The position numbers were made by a program, and so were the translations under genes. From Reticulitermes lucifugus (lineage: Eukaryota > Arthropoda > Insecta > Blattodea > Rhinotermitidae), in the NCBI GenBank assembly GCA_026260175.1, contig JAKCWW010005938.1:990-33209 (forward strand): a DNA stretch of 32,220 bases, written 5' to 3'. The notes below the pieces were generated by a model, which did no database searches, had not been told where the DNA came from, and was given only the letters and a program-made list of their open reading frames with translations. This document shows positions 1-9,713 of the stretch, piece after piece; the first letter of the stretch is position 1; the number at the start of each line of letters is the position of its first letter.

Positions 1-914
1 AAACATATGTAGGGTAGATAGAAGTGAGAAAATAAAAGGTGCATTTGTTGGTTAAAGAATTGAAGCTTATAGCTAAGATGCACTGTGAACATAACATAAA
101 AATGTAGACAAGCATCAAAGAGAGTCAACCAGAAAATAAGATTACATTGAATATAATTTTGTAACTGAAGAATCTTGGTATATCTCACATTCACATTGGA
201 TCTGGCGCTAAGCAATTATCATCCATTGCCAGCAATGAAGCAAGATTTTGGCAACCACAAATTTAAAGATTTGTGAGGTGGGAGCCGTTGTGATACAGTG
301 ACTGACAACATAGGACACAGGCTTTTATCACCAGGAATAGAAAACCTTGCCTCACGATATGACATAGGCCCCATTTGCAGTGGATACTATGTGGAAAGGT
401 AGTGAGATAGCAGTGCAGTTAAAACTGAACAGTTATTTATATTATACATACCGTGCATTTCATTAATTAGTTAATAATACATACCAACGAATGCACTACA
501 CTGTTTTTATGATTTCAGTACCTACATATGTTTCGGCACTTTTGTGCCATCCTCAGAGTTTGCCGTCGAAAGTTCACAGTGAACTTTCGACGGCAAACCC
601 TGAGGATGGCACAAAAGTGCCGAAACATATGTAGGTACTGGAATCATAAAAACAGTGTAATGCATTCGTTGGTATGTATTATTAACTGGTTAACAGTTCT
701 TATTAGCACTGAAAATAAAGAATCCAAAATGTATAATTTATAAACGTATATTTTGATTGTCACTTCTATCTTTTACATATATGTCAAGTAGAATTGTTTA
801 CCCCCTTTCACTGATCAGCCTTTGTGCAAAATGTATGGATGGTTTTGTATTTGTTCTGCTCACTTTTTCAGTTACTCATGCCGTTGACTTACATACTGCT
901 TGGTTTGTGTGCAG
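1..914 (+). other. Intron upstream of first visible exon
   Basis: No coding exon is recognised here. The stretch ends in a pyrimidine-rich tract and a gtgcag acceptor at 914. It contains the large palindrome at 468-688, annotated separately. An open frame at 528-743 is only a read-through of that palindrome. Confidence 0.6.
468..688. repeat. Near-perfect palindrome of a terminal repeat with hammerhead-like cores
   Basis: Two inverted arms of about 110 bp meet at base 578, in the symmetrical GTTCACAGTGAAC. Only scattered mismatches occur (for example 557/599). The plus arm carries CTGAGGA (600-606), one extra T, a GGCAC/GTGCC hairpin with an AAAA loop (608-621), then GAAAC (622-626). This order, CUGANGA - stem II - GAAA, is the hammerhead ribozyme core. 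The minus arm repeats it at 530-556. Hammerhead motifs are known in terminal repeats of Penelope-like retroelements. Assignment to that group is inference, and the extra T between box and stem could prevent activity. Confidence 0.7.
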
Positions 915-1190
915 ACATTAACACTGGGGGACTGACCTTCCTGTCTCGGGAGACTTTCCTCAGGAAGAATTACCTGTCACACACAGTAGACGATGAAAGG
1001 CATATCCTGTCACAAGTTTTGAGTGAGAACATCCTTTTGAACTTGCGTACATATGATGACAATTCCCTGTTGCTGTACGCCAATGATCATCTCAACAACT
1101 TTGTTCAACTCCATATTCAAGATGGGAAATACATTGTGTTCCTGTTCAACTCTGACAACAAGATACACAATATTACTGTTGAGTACCCTG
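915..1190 (+). CDS. Exon: LamG domain, first part
   Basis: The exon follows a gtgcag acceptor and ends before gtaagc. It starts with the last two bases of a codon and ends in phase 1, so it is a symmetrical 1-1 exon. It codes for about 91 residues, INTGGLTFLSRETFLRK... ending ITVEYPG. The alternating hydrophobic strands (ILLNLRTYDDNSLLLYAND, FVQLHIQDGKYIVFLFN) are the first sheet of a laminin-G fold. NIT is a possible N-glycosylation site. The upstream ATG in the same open frame at 824 lies in intron sequence and is not a credible start. Confidence 0.85.
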
Positions 1191-1618
1191 GTAAGCACCA
1201 TATGATCAGAGCTGTGTTCTTTCTGGGTTCTTAAACTCAGCTGTTTAATTAACTAACTCTTAGCAGGGTCCAAAGGAGCACTGCCAATACCAAAGCCAGC
1301 CACTTGAAATATGTTGAACCAGTTACATTTATTCTACAGGGGCTAGATTCGGAACAGGAATAGGAATTTTCTCATGCCACCATTGCTCTTTTGCGCAGCT
1401 AGTAACCTGTTAGGTGGGTTCCTGGGGCTATATATATGTACGTGTGGCAGTTGGATCATGAAGCTCATCTCACTTCTTATTTAGTGCCAAGAATAAGAAT
1501 GTATAGTGCTTTGACTCCATGCTCTCTACATGCCTACATAGTATGGTGCATAGGCATAACGACAAATATACCTGTACCTTTTGTGGCCTGTTTCTGATAG
1601 TTTTGTTGTTTATTGCAG
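1191..1618 (+). other. Intron
   Basis: GT-AG intron with gtaagc donor and ttattgcag acceptor. I see no recognisable element in it; an ORF starting at 1519 only enters from intron sequence into the next exon. Confidence 0.75.
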
Positions 1619-1768
1619 GAGTGAATGATGGACGGTCAGTCCAGGTGGCAGTGATAAGAAATCACAAAGAGACAGTTCTCCATGTCAACAACCGGAATGG
1701 TTCTGTACCAGAAACCGTGCACGTTTTGAGCAGTTATTCTAATAAGCCTTGGATTAATCCTAATAAAG
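1619..1768 (+). CDS. Exon: LamG domain, middle part
   Basis: Phase 1 to phase 1 exon of 150 nt between ttattgcag and gtgaaa. It encodes VNDGRSVQVAVIRNHKETVLHVNNRNG and following residues to WINPNK. The order DGR..SVQVAVIRN...VLHVNN matches the 'DGxWHxVxVxRxxxxxxLxVD' segment in the middle of LamG domains, with WH replaced by RS. NGS is a potential N-glycosylation site. Confidence 0.85.
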
Positions 1769-2055
1769 GTGAAATGTTTGCTGTGAATAGCAAATGATTC
1801 AGAAATTGTGATATTTGTATGGCTGTCAGTAATGTATGATTTTCTTAATACTTTTACTTGTGCTAACATAGCGTGGAAAACTGTCCTTATTCCTCTGTAT
1901 TCTCATCATCATATTCATATGTATCATCATCTTTGTCCTGTCTTTGTGAAATACACAATTTAATTCCTGCACAAGTGTCATAAACATCTTTTCAGCATCT
2001 CTCTGTCTTTACCCATTTAATACTGAAAACAGTAATTTTTGTTTTTGTAATTTAG

Positions 2056-2253
2056 AGGTGCTGGCCCCACAGAGACCTCCAGCACCCCCAACTGAGTATT
2101 TTCAATTCAACCTAGGAGGTTATGATCCAGATAATCTGATATCAGGCCAGAGTTCACCACACCTGCAAGGTTATGTGGGCTGCATGCGTGGCCTGAAGAT
2201 TGGTGATCACCTGTTTGACCTCAGCTTGCAGGTTGCCACTAGTTCAGAGAGAG
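2056..2253 (+). CDS. Exon: LamG domain, C-terminal part
   Basis: Phase 1-1 exon of 198 nt after tttgtaatttag and before gtatgc. It encodes a proline-rich turn (QRPPAPPTEY), then FNLGGYDPDN and LQGYVGCMRGLKIGDHLFDL. The LGG...F.GC(M)R.L..(N/G)...L sequence is the diagnostic C-terminal motif of LamG domains, and its cysteine normally forms the domain's terminal disulphide. The partner cysteine may be the first one in the next exon. Confidence 0.9.
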
Positions 2254-3135
2254 GTATGCCAATAAATTGTTCTGTCCATTGTCAAACGTTGCTGTACACA
2301 TTAATTTATGGTGTGAACACCAGGCTGCAAGTGCTAAGTTTTTGTACTCAGAGTCATATATTAACAAAGAATGTACCATTTAAAGGAAGGGCTGTTCAGG
2401 TGGATAGGTGCAATTAAATTCCCATTTTATTTCTGTCAATGGGACTATAAGCGTGCACAGCACATTTCATTAGGGTGTGCAGCAGGGGGATTTTATTTTT
2501 TATTTTTTAAAGGTGAACTTTTATTGAATAGTCACTCATAGTGTACATTATGTTTATTCACCAAAGTAAGAAACTGAAACTTAACTAAACTTTTTTTAAA
2601 TCAACAACTAAATGGCTCAAAAATACTTACTTAAAAAATGACACACAAAGTACCAAATTTTTGCTGTTTTTGAGACATAAAGGTGTGCCTGGGCACACCT
2701 GGCACCTCCTTTATGCACACCTATGAATGGAACAGTGTGTTCAAATACTGAACTGAGGAAAACTTTATGTGGAGGTAACAGCATTGTTAGGCTACTGTAT
2801 AGACATTGAATGTTACTTGAGGAGGCGTTCTTGAATTTAAAAATTCTGGATGGGGACTTTATGCTGTGTAATTTTATCTTAGCAGAAGAAGAGAAACCTG
2901 TAAACTGAGTGTCTGGCTGACACTGATATGTATGTGTGGTCTGACCTGATTTCATCTCTGTTTGTGATTGGCTGTCTGATCTTTCCTGTCTGGCTTGATC
3001 AACTGACTGAACCACCTGACCAATTTGTTGTTAAATTACTGGTCTGACTGACTGACTTCTTATTTAACGGACCTAGCTCACTGAAGCAAATGAGGTTAAT
3101 TTATCACTATATTTGCCATTTTACAAATTTTCCAG
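2254..3135 (+). other. Intron
   Basis: GT-AG intron of 882 bp, gtatgc to ttccag. The minus-strand open frame at 2617-3015 has no recognisable protein and is probably chance. Part of the 3' half is built of short diverged repeats of 'ctgactga/ctgacctg' (about 2935-3080). Confidence 0.6.
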
Positions 3136-3273
3136 ACATGATTGCGGGATGCAAAATGAAGTGTGATGAACAGCCTTGTAAAAACCAAGGAATCTGCATA
3201 GAGGACTTCCAGAAGCAAGAAGTGACCTGTAACTGTGAACGCACATCTTTCTATGGAGAGTTGTGTGATGAAG
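3136..3273 (+). CDS. Exon: EGF-like domain
   Basis: Phase 1-1 exon of 138 nt that covers one EGF module. The protein reads GCKMKCDEQPCKNQGICIED through CNCERTSFYGELCDE. Six cysteines follow the EGF spacing C-x4-C-x5-C-x10-C-x-C-x8-C, preceded by one further cysteine that may pair with the preceding LamG. There is no clear calcium-binding D-x-D/N-E signature. A single EGF between two LamG domains is the repeating unit of neurexins and relatives. Confidence 0.92.
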
Positions 3274-4225
3274 GTACCTCATTACTCTGTCTTCTTTATG
3301 TACTGAGGCTCCTTGCCAGGAAAGCAATGGACAACACATTTGGACCTGAGAAAATTGTTTAGTTTAATAATGTCAACTCTTCGGTGCCAGGTTCCTTGAG
3401 TGAAGATGTCCAGAATGTAACTGAGTGTTTAGAGAACTTCCCATTACTCATACATAAGAAAGCTTGTTATTAGAACACACGTGGCTAACAGTGATAGTTG
3501 TGATGCAGCTATATGCATGTAGTCAATGTGGGTGTGTCTCTCACATTATGGCTGTCAGTTGGATTCGGAAACCTACGGGAAAGAGAATTACGTTGGTAGA
3601 TCCAGATTTACACACATATTGGTTTTGTTATGCAGCTAGGGCTTTTGTCTTGTCTAATTATCTAATTGTACTGTACATCAGAAGTGCAGGGAACTTTAAT
3701 TTTATCTGTTTGTTTCACCTAGGGACCGGGTTAGTGTAGTCAGTGTAGTGACTAGGCTGTGGGCTGGACGATCTGGGGTTTGAATCCCAGTAGGGACAAC
3801 AGACCTCTCTCCTCTCCACAATGTCCAGATCAGTTCTGGGGCCCACCCTGCCTCATATTCAATGGGTAGCGGGATTCTCTCCCGAGGGTTAAAGTGTCTG
3901 GGGTGTGAAGTTGACCACTCACCTCTGTGTAGTGCCAAGGTTGAGAATGTGTGGAGCTGTAAGTCTTCTCATCCTTTATGTCTTCTTTGCATGGACAGGG
4001 ACAACTTCACGTTGTACCATTTGTTTCACCATGATCTGTGACAAGTACTATTCCAAGAATGCCGAAGGGTAAGGTATTATGCAAACATTTGGATGTAGAA
4101 GCAGCATAAATTTGGTGAGAAACTTTATCGGGCAAAATGAACTGTAGCCCTGTTTGTGTGCTGTGCTTTTCCTCATCGTGTGTCTACCTAAGGGCATGAA
4201 ATAAACAAAAAATTTTTTTTCACAG
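3274..4225 (+). other. Intron carrying a SINE
   Basis: GT-AG intron with gtacct donor and a T-rich acceptor tract ending cacag. It contains the SINE at 3720-4019 with its target duplications. Confidence 0.7.
3709..4030 (+). mobile_element. tRNA-derived SINE with 11-bp target site duplication
   Basis: The body is about 300 bp (3720-4019). The 5' end is tRNA-like, with a B box GGTTTGAATCC at 3777-3787 and a degraded A-box region near 3730-3755. A non-tRNA body follows. The 11-mer TTTGTTTCACC lies immediately on each side (3709-3719 and 4020-4030), which marks a target-primed insertion in the sense orientation of the host intron. The body resembles SINEs I recall from cockroach and termite genomes, an unverified recollection. 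Confidence 0.85.
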
Positions 4226-4376
4226 AGAAAGGTGCAGATTTTAGTGGTGATACCATGCTGCGAAGGAAGTTTATCCTTAATGGTTCTGTGGACCAGATCA
4301 AAGTGCACCTTGCCTTCTCAAGCACTGATACTCGGCAGAGAAACACTGTGCTGTTGTTGCTACAGACAGAAAACAA
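4226..4376 (+). CDS. Exon: second LamG domain, first part
   Basis: The exon starts after ttttcacag and ends before gtgagc, entering in phase 1 and leaving in phase 2. It encodes EKGADFSGDTMLRRKFILNG and then VDQIKVHLAFSSTDTRQRNTVLLLLQTEN. The pattern I.V.LAFSTxxxxNxxLLLLQT is the start of a LamG fold. NGS is a potential glycosylation site. The frame runs into a stop if the donor is ignored. Confidence 0.88.
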
Positions 4377-4910
4377 GTGAGCAGATCCTTCATGAGTGCA
4401 TGACCTGCTCTAGTATGTATGCTTATTTGCTAGAGTCCTTCCCATCTCCTTTTGGTAGGTTGAAATTTGAAGTAGAATTTTGGATTTTCTTATACTATAA
4501 ATTGTTAAAATGTGATCAAATGTGCATTCTGTCAATTATTTTATTATAACTCAATAGGAAACAGACATTCAAGTTTTTGCATTATCAAAAAAGAAATATG
4601 ATTACATATTCTGTTACATAATTTTGTTGAAAGGGCGTGTTTTTTAACTCCAAAGTAGCGACTGAGGTTTTCTCTTTGTAGCTCAGTTGGATGTAAAGGC
4701 TCAGATTTTCTTATGTTACAAATCATTAAAATACAGATCATCTTGCAATGATGTGCAAGTCACATTATTAAGAACTAATCATAATTAAAGATATAATGCT
4801 AGTTATCAAATAAGATTTTGTGGGACTGGTACTGAGCTTAGGAGCATGAACAGCACGATAGGACGTACAGAGCACAGCCTGTGTAATGTGTGGAATTTTA
4901 TTCACTGCAG
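4377..4910 (+). other. Intron
   Basis: GT-AG intron, gtgagc to ttcactgcag. AT-rich, with no element recognised. Confidence 0.7.
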
Positions 4911-5076
4911 GCAGAGCTACTACCTCCTTGTGGCCTTGACAAGTGAGGGAGAGCTGATATTTGAGGAAGATGGGGAAGGATCAGCATCTGGCGCAAGGGT
5001 GTCTGACCGGAATTTCCTGAATGGAGCAAGACATTCCATCTACTACCAAAGACAGGGTGATAGTGCCATTTTACTG
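4911..5076 (+). CDS. Exon: second LamG domain, middle part
   Basis: Phase 2 to phase 0 exon of 166 nt, from ttcactgcag to gtagga. The protein is QSYYLLVALTSEGELIFEED, an acidic Gly/Ser linker, then FLNGARHSIYYQRQGDSAILL. The segment 'L.GARHSIYYQRQGDSAILL' corresponds to the DGxWHxVxYxRxGxxxxLxVD core of LamG and continues directly into IDREP of the next exon. Confidence 0.9.
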
Positions 5077-6547
5077 GTAGGATGCATGTTAACAGTGATT
5101 TAATTTGTTGCAGATCTATTGGGAAGATATAATTTTCTCTGTCAGTTTTATTTGGAAAAAAATTTTGTCATGTGTTTGTAGCCTTCCATGGGAACATTGT
5201 TACATAACTCATTGATTAAATGACTAAGTACTGTATATGTTCTCGTTTTATTATCAGAATGCAGAACATATTCATAATATGTGATTATTGATAAGGTGAA
5301 ACTAGAAAAATTTAGAAAACTGCATAATTTTTTGCTGTTGATTGAATATTATTAATATGATTTAATTAAGATGGATGAACTGATTTGAACATGCATCTTG
5401 GGGGTTTAAATGATTGGGACATGTAGTGACAAGTGGCATGCACCGTGGGGGATGAGATTTTACTTCACAGGCTTGAAGGTATGTAATCAGTTGTGGGATG
5501 ATAATATATAATGGACCTTACAGAAGTAGGGTGTGAATGAGTGGACTGGATTCAACTGGATGAGGGTAGAATTCAGTGGTGGTAGTGAACCTTTAGGTTC
5601 CATAAGAATGGCAGGTTTTGTGACCAGTACAGTAAATATGAACTTGTCAAGAAAGATCCTACACCATGAAGTTTGTCAAATGGCTCCAAAATATGGTAAG
5701 ATGTGGTTTGAATTGTGAATTATACAGAAGAGAGGGATATTTTAAGCAGCATTATTGAATGCCAGTCATTCAGAATCCAGAAATATCACCAGTCTTTTCT
5801 TAGTGATATCTTCTGTATACTTTTTGTCTGATGATCATGAGTGGATATATGTATGTTAAGAGTGTGGGCTGAATAGAGCATAGATGTACTAGGGTGCACA
5901 TATACTTGGTCCTGGAACATGTGTTGTTCATTGCTGTCATTGGTTTTTTGTGAAACAAACTTCAAATTACTTACGCTTTGGAGTTCTTGGTTATAAGTAA
6001 ATAAAAGTTAATGCAGTTTTCCACACTTTAGTCAGTAACTCTCTCGTTTGATTCAGGGCAGTATTGCTGTGGAGAATAATTTATGAGGTGCCTCATTTTT
6101 ATCTAACCAGGTTCTCAGGTTTCTCATGGGTTTACTAGGTATTTCCAGGTAAATGCTTGAACAGTACCTGCAAATGAACCACAACCATTCTTCTGGGATT
6201 CTTGTCTACTCAAATATTGACATTCCATTTAATTCTGTGTAGCCTGTTGTCAGACAACATAAGAATTAGTATTTGGAAAGGCATTGTGCAGTCCAACGTT
6301 TTAGACAAATTTAGACCTATAATGTTTGAGGTGTTCAGTCATTCATATCATGGTCTATACCAGTGTTTCTCAGCCAGGTATTTGTGAGTTGTGCCTAAGG
6401 GGGCAAGTTGAGTAGATTATACTCAATAAAAATGAAGTTTCTTTCCTTTAGGGGTTTCCTAATCTTAGTTTGTTGTGATTACTGCTAAAAAAATTGTTGT
6501 TCTCATAATAAATTGTTACATGGACTTAATACCAGTGTTGGTTGCAG
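5077..6547 (+). other. Intron with a LINE remnant
   Basis: GT-AG intron of 1471 bp, gtagga to ggttgcag. It holds the LINE fragment at about 5539-5700; nothing else is recognisable. Confidence 0.65.
5539..5700 (+). mobile_element. Decayed LINE 3' end
   Basis: Frame at 5543 reads VDWIQLDEGRIQWW and then two stops. This looks like the end of a LINE polyprotein of the type '(G)VDWIxLAQDRxxWRxLV' common in arthropod genomes, followed by a 3' UTR-like segment. It lies sense within the host intron. The family is assigned from memory of the motif; no target duplication was located. Confidence 0.5.
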
Positions 6548-6704
6548 ATTGACCGTGAACCAGTTGTGCTTACCCCTATTTCATTTTTAAGTCGCTCTGA
6601 TGTGCCAGAAGGGGATCAAGGAACAAATGAGGTTCAGGTGGGAGGCCTTAATACCAGTGATCCACGCTTTGCAGTCTACAAGAACTACAAAGGTTGTTTG
6701 TCAA
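6548..6704 (+). CDS. Exon: second LamG domain, third part
   Basis: Phase 0 to phase 1 exon of 157 nt, acceptor ggttgcag, strong donor gtaagt. It encodes IDREPVVLTPISFLSRSDVP, then an acidic loop, VQVGGLNTSDPRF and YKNYKGCLS. LDRE...L.VGGL...F.GC(L)S is the C-terminal half of LamG. NTS is a potential N-glycosylation site. Confidence 0.9.
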
Positions 6705-8061
6705 GTAAGTGTGTTTGTCTGCTTCAGGATGGGGCTGTAGTCATGCAGGTAAATGTTTTGTGACTTACAGAGACTTGTACATAAAATCAGTTCTGCTGTA
6801 AAGGTACTATGAGGAGGTTATGATATGCATGACAGGCTTTGCAGTCCCACTGTCATTTATAAAAATTTAAAAACACATCAGCATGACTCCTCCATTAGCC
6901 TTTATTGTCTATAGTTGGGAATTTTAAATATCTTGCTACTGTGGGATTGCTGGAATCAGCAGTAAAGTTTTATCGTACAGGAATGGGGCTTTAGGGTATG
7001 TTGACAAAGCTTTCAGGCTTCAGAAAGTTGCAGTCTTAATGTACTGCTATCCTTATAGTCATACATGTGCTTACATGATAAAATTCAAACCTTAGGTCGT
7101 GTCCATGTGGCACATGATGTGGAAGGTGCGTTACTATAATTTTGTCTTGAATATGTATAAAGTTATAAAAATCTTATGGATTACTTGGACAGTATACATG
7201 AAGTGAACATATAATGGGAATATCATGCCTGTCTGAATATGTTGTGTCTGTTCAGTATCTGAATGTACTCAATGGACGTAAAAGAAATTTGGTGTTGAGG
7301 AGTCTTAACACCAAAGTCACTGGTTGATTTTAATGTTGTCTGATATGGAATGATAAGAGTCTAACTTTATGTGAAGCTGAGACTGAATGTCATAGATTTA
7401 CTCAGTTTTCATACACAATATTGGCACATGAGATAAACCACACATTTCATTAAGTTGTTCAACTTATATTTGATATATTTTTTGCAAAGAATGAATTTAA
7501 AGGAATATGAGAAAAAATAGTTTGATTTTGAACAGCCTGATATCTGTAATGTGACTGATTTTACATTGAACTCTGAAGAAGACAAATAAGAAAGAATGCA
7601 ATAGTGTAACTAACAAGATACATTCGGCTTAGTATGAATGGCCTTAAAAATCTTCCTACAATATTGGTGTTATCCCTGAAAATGGCTGTTAAGCTGAAAC
7701 ATGTTGGAATGTAAATAAACATCTCATGAAATAAGTGTACCTTGTTGGTTATATTATTTCATTTAATTGGTGTACATGTTAAAAATTTATTACAAAAAAG
7801 GAAAGAATGCATTTGAGCAATATGAGTAATTCAGTTTGGAGTATGTTTTCCACTCTTGTTAGTGTTCTGTAACAACATATTTCCTTCTTCAGAACCTAAG
7901 CAATAAATTATGTAATCCACTGAGTTTGGGTGTGATCAGTGAATACAGTGTGATTTCTTGGTTTTGTATTAGAAGGGATAAATATTCAGCTAATAGTAAA
8001 ATATTTCTGGCATTATGGCGTCTTGCTGGATTACTACAATGTGTCTTCCTGTATCTCTTAG
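6705..8061 (+). other. Intron with a hammerhead-like repeat remnant
   Basis: GT-AG intron, gtaagt to gtatctcttag. Apart from the repeat core at 7676-7700 it is AT-rich and featureless. Confidence 0.65.
7640..7760 (+). repeat. Degraded hammerhead-like terminal repeat copy
   Basis: The core reads CTGAAAA (7676-7682), a T, a short GCT-GTTA-AGC hairpin (7685-7694), then GAAAC at 7696-7700 followed by ATGTTGG. It has the same layout, including the extra T before the stem, as the palindrome at 468-688. The conserved G of CUGANGA is A here, so the core is damaged. The edges are approximate. Confidence 0.5.
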
Positions 8062-8240
8062 ATATTTATGTGGAAGTTAACTCTGATGTGATGAAACCCT
8101 TGGAAGAATATATGCTGTTTACCAAGGCAGGCAGTGAGAAAGTGAATGTTACAAATGCTTTGGGAATAAGAAGTGCTCAGTGTGGAGTATTTGATGTGAG
8201 CCACAATTCAAAACCGAGCCCATCACTCAATATTAGTCTG
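8062..8240 (+). CDS. Exon: end of second LamG domain and juxtamembrane start
   Basis: Phase 1 to phase 0 exon of 179 nt between gtatctcttag and gtgagt. With the last base of the previous exon it reads GCLSN-IYVEVNSDVMKPLEEY, the closing LamG strand (GC.SN(I)...N...L). LFTKAGSEKVNVTNALGIRSAQCGVFDV follows, with one more cysteine that can close the domain disulphide. NVT and NIS are potential glycosylation sites. Confidence 0.88.
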
Positions 8241-8731
8241 GTGAGTGGGCAGTCTCAGATACTGAAGAAGATGAAGGAGCTATAAATCTGTGTTTTTCAT
8301 AAGTATTTTCAGGCTTCTTGTTTCAGCAAATTGATATTGTTTCAGGCCTGTGATATCATCATACTCGGGCGTGTGTCTGTGTATATATACTCCGTAATCT
8401 TGTATAAATCAGTCTGTGAAGTTTAATTCAGCTTGGTATAGACATTTTGTAATTGGAGACCTTCATGTTTCATAATTTTCAACTTTGTTTTTGTCAGCAG
8501 TATCAGCATGGCAACAGTAATGCCACGCATACTGTGGGTATGCAAACCTGAAAAGCTGTCCTGACAATAATACTCACACTTTTACAATGAAAAATAAACA
8601 TTTATGCAACCATTACTGGTGAGATATTTTCAGAAAAGCTATTCACAAGAAGCAGTTATTGCCACTTCAGAACTTGTGTTAGTTATGGCAGGAAATGAAT
8701 CAGTGAGTGCACCATATACACACTAATGTGC

Positions 8732-8786
8732 AAGGACAAAGTGACACATTATAATGTGTCACACATGTCCATATCACTTTGTCCTT
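8732..8786. repeat. Nested inverted repeat (hairpin-forming)
   Basis: Outer arms AAGGACAAAGTGA (8732-8744) and TCACTTTGTCCTT (8774-8786) are exact complements. They enclose and partly share an inner 22-bp perfect palindrome at 8741-8762, centred on ATTATAAT. It sits in the intron before the first candidate stalk exon. It may be a relic of a small foldback element. Confidence 0.8.
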
Positions 8787-9005
8787 AATTTCAACAACTT
8801 TCATACCCAGCTGAATGCCCTAGTTGTGAATTTCATTTCTTCTTCTTTCATTCTTTCTTTCTTAATACTTCTCAGAACCTTCAAAATATTTCAGATTGTT
8901 ATTGTAAAGTTTTGTTAAACTTCATCCAGAGAGTGCAATTCCTGCACATGCATGCATAGGACACTCGGATGTTGGAGTGACTACACACGTTTTTGTTTTG
9001 TGTAG

Positions 9006-9102
9006 GGTACAGACAAGGCTTGGATTTTGGATCCTCCAGTTAAAATCCCCTATGAATCGCTGTGGTCTGATGTGTCCAAAGAGGAAAATGGGGCAATGAC
9101 AG
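9006..9102 (+). CDS. Exon: extracellular stalk, version 1
   Basis: Phase 0 to phase 1 exon of 97 nt, from ttgtgtag to gtaagc. It codes GTDKAWILDPPVKIPYESLW and then SDVSKEENGAMT. There is no cysteine or known domain; it reads as a short, polar linker between LamG and the membrane helix. Joining it to the membrane exon at 10046 keeps the frame. The exon at 9620 has the same entry and exit phases. Confidence 0.75.
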
Positions 9103-9619
9103 GTAAGCACCAGGAGGCTGGACAATTTAATTGTGCAGTTTCCTTAAGATAAATAATATTATTGGCAGTCATTTGTATATTTTTGTGCTGGCCTTATAGC
9201 CATGCCTCCTGTACACTTTCACAGGCACAAATGAAGATGTTTGTTTTATTAGATGGAGCCTTTATTATGGTTTTTCAGCTTCATAAGTTATTCAACACTG
9301 AATGACAGGATGATTATGAATGATGATAGTGAAAGGATATGGAAGGAAGTGGTTATGGCCTATTATAAGGAACTATTGCAGTATTTATGTGATGAACTGA
9401 GGAGGACCATGATAAAGATGTTAGGACACTAAGGCTTCAGGGACCTCCTACATATGAAGCAGGAGTGCTTATTTTTCAGCGAGTGCATTGAATTGGTTCT
9501 GGGGCTTGAGATGCATTGGTATGTGTTTGTGAAGTTGCGTGTTGAATGCTTCAAACATAGTCTTATCAAATTCGTCTGTATGTGCTTGCTTTTGTAATGG
9601 TGAATAATTCATTTTTGAG
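9103..9619 (+). other. Intron between candidate alternative stalk exons
   Basis: GT-AG stretch holding the repeat remnant at 9301-9490. No further exon could be supported in it. Confidence 0.5.
9301..9490 (+). repeat. Dispersed repeat, copy 1 (ERIWKE family)
   Basis: Frame at 9301 reads MNDDSERIWKEVVMAYYKEL and stays open to a stop at 9430-9432. Nucleotides 9328-9415 align with 12118-12205 and with the reverse complement of about 22890-22985. The 'ERxWKExVMAxF' coding-like string is one I associate with abundant repeats in cockroach and termite genomes. It is therefore a repeat and not a host exon. Confidence 0.6.
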
Positions 9620-9713
9620 AGTTACTACAAGGCAGACTCTCCTGCCCGTGATGGCAGGATGGTGATGATAGTGGACGAACAGCTTGTCACCTCTGAACCT
9701 CTCTGGGTGTCAG
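9620..9713 (+). CDS. Candidate alternative exon: stalk, version 2
   Basis: The open segment follows tttttgag and ends before gtattc. It is 94 nt, phase 0 in and phase 1 out, and has no ATG at its start. It codes SYYKADSPARDGRMVMIVDE and then QLVTSEPLWVS, which looks like real protein. It fits the frame if it replaces exon 9006-9102. If both are spliced in, the frame shifts and meets TGA after ten codons. The acceptor's pyrimidine tract is only moderate. Confidence 0.55.

Noticed and set aside
528-743. 71-codon ORF on plus strand
   Set aside because: It is a translation through the palindromic repeat; no protein family and no splice context.
824-914. ATG at 824 as the start of the host protein
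   Set aside because: The hydrophobic stretch could pass for a signal peptide, but it spans a good acceptor at 914 and the domain order needs upstream exons.
3702-3938. 78-codon minus-strand ORF
   Set aside because: Lies inside the SINE and merely translates its antisense strand.
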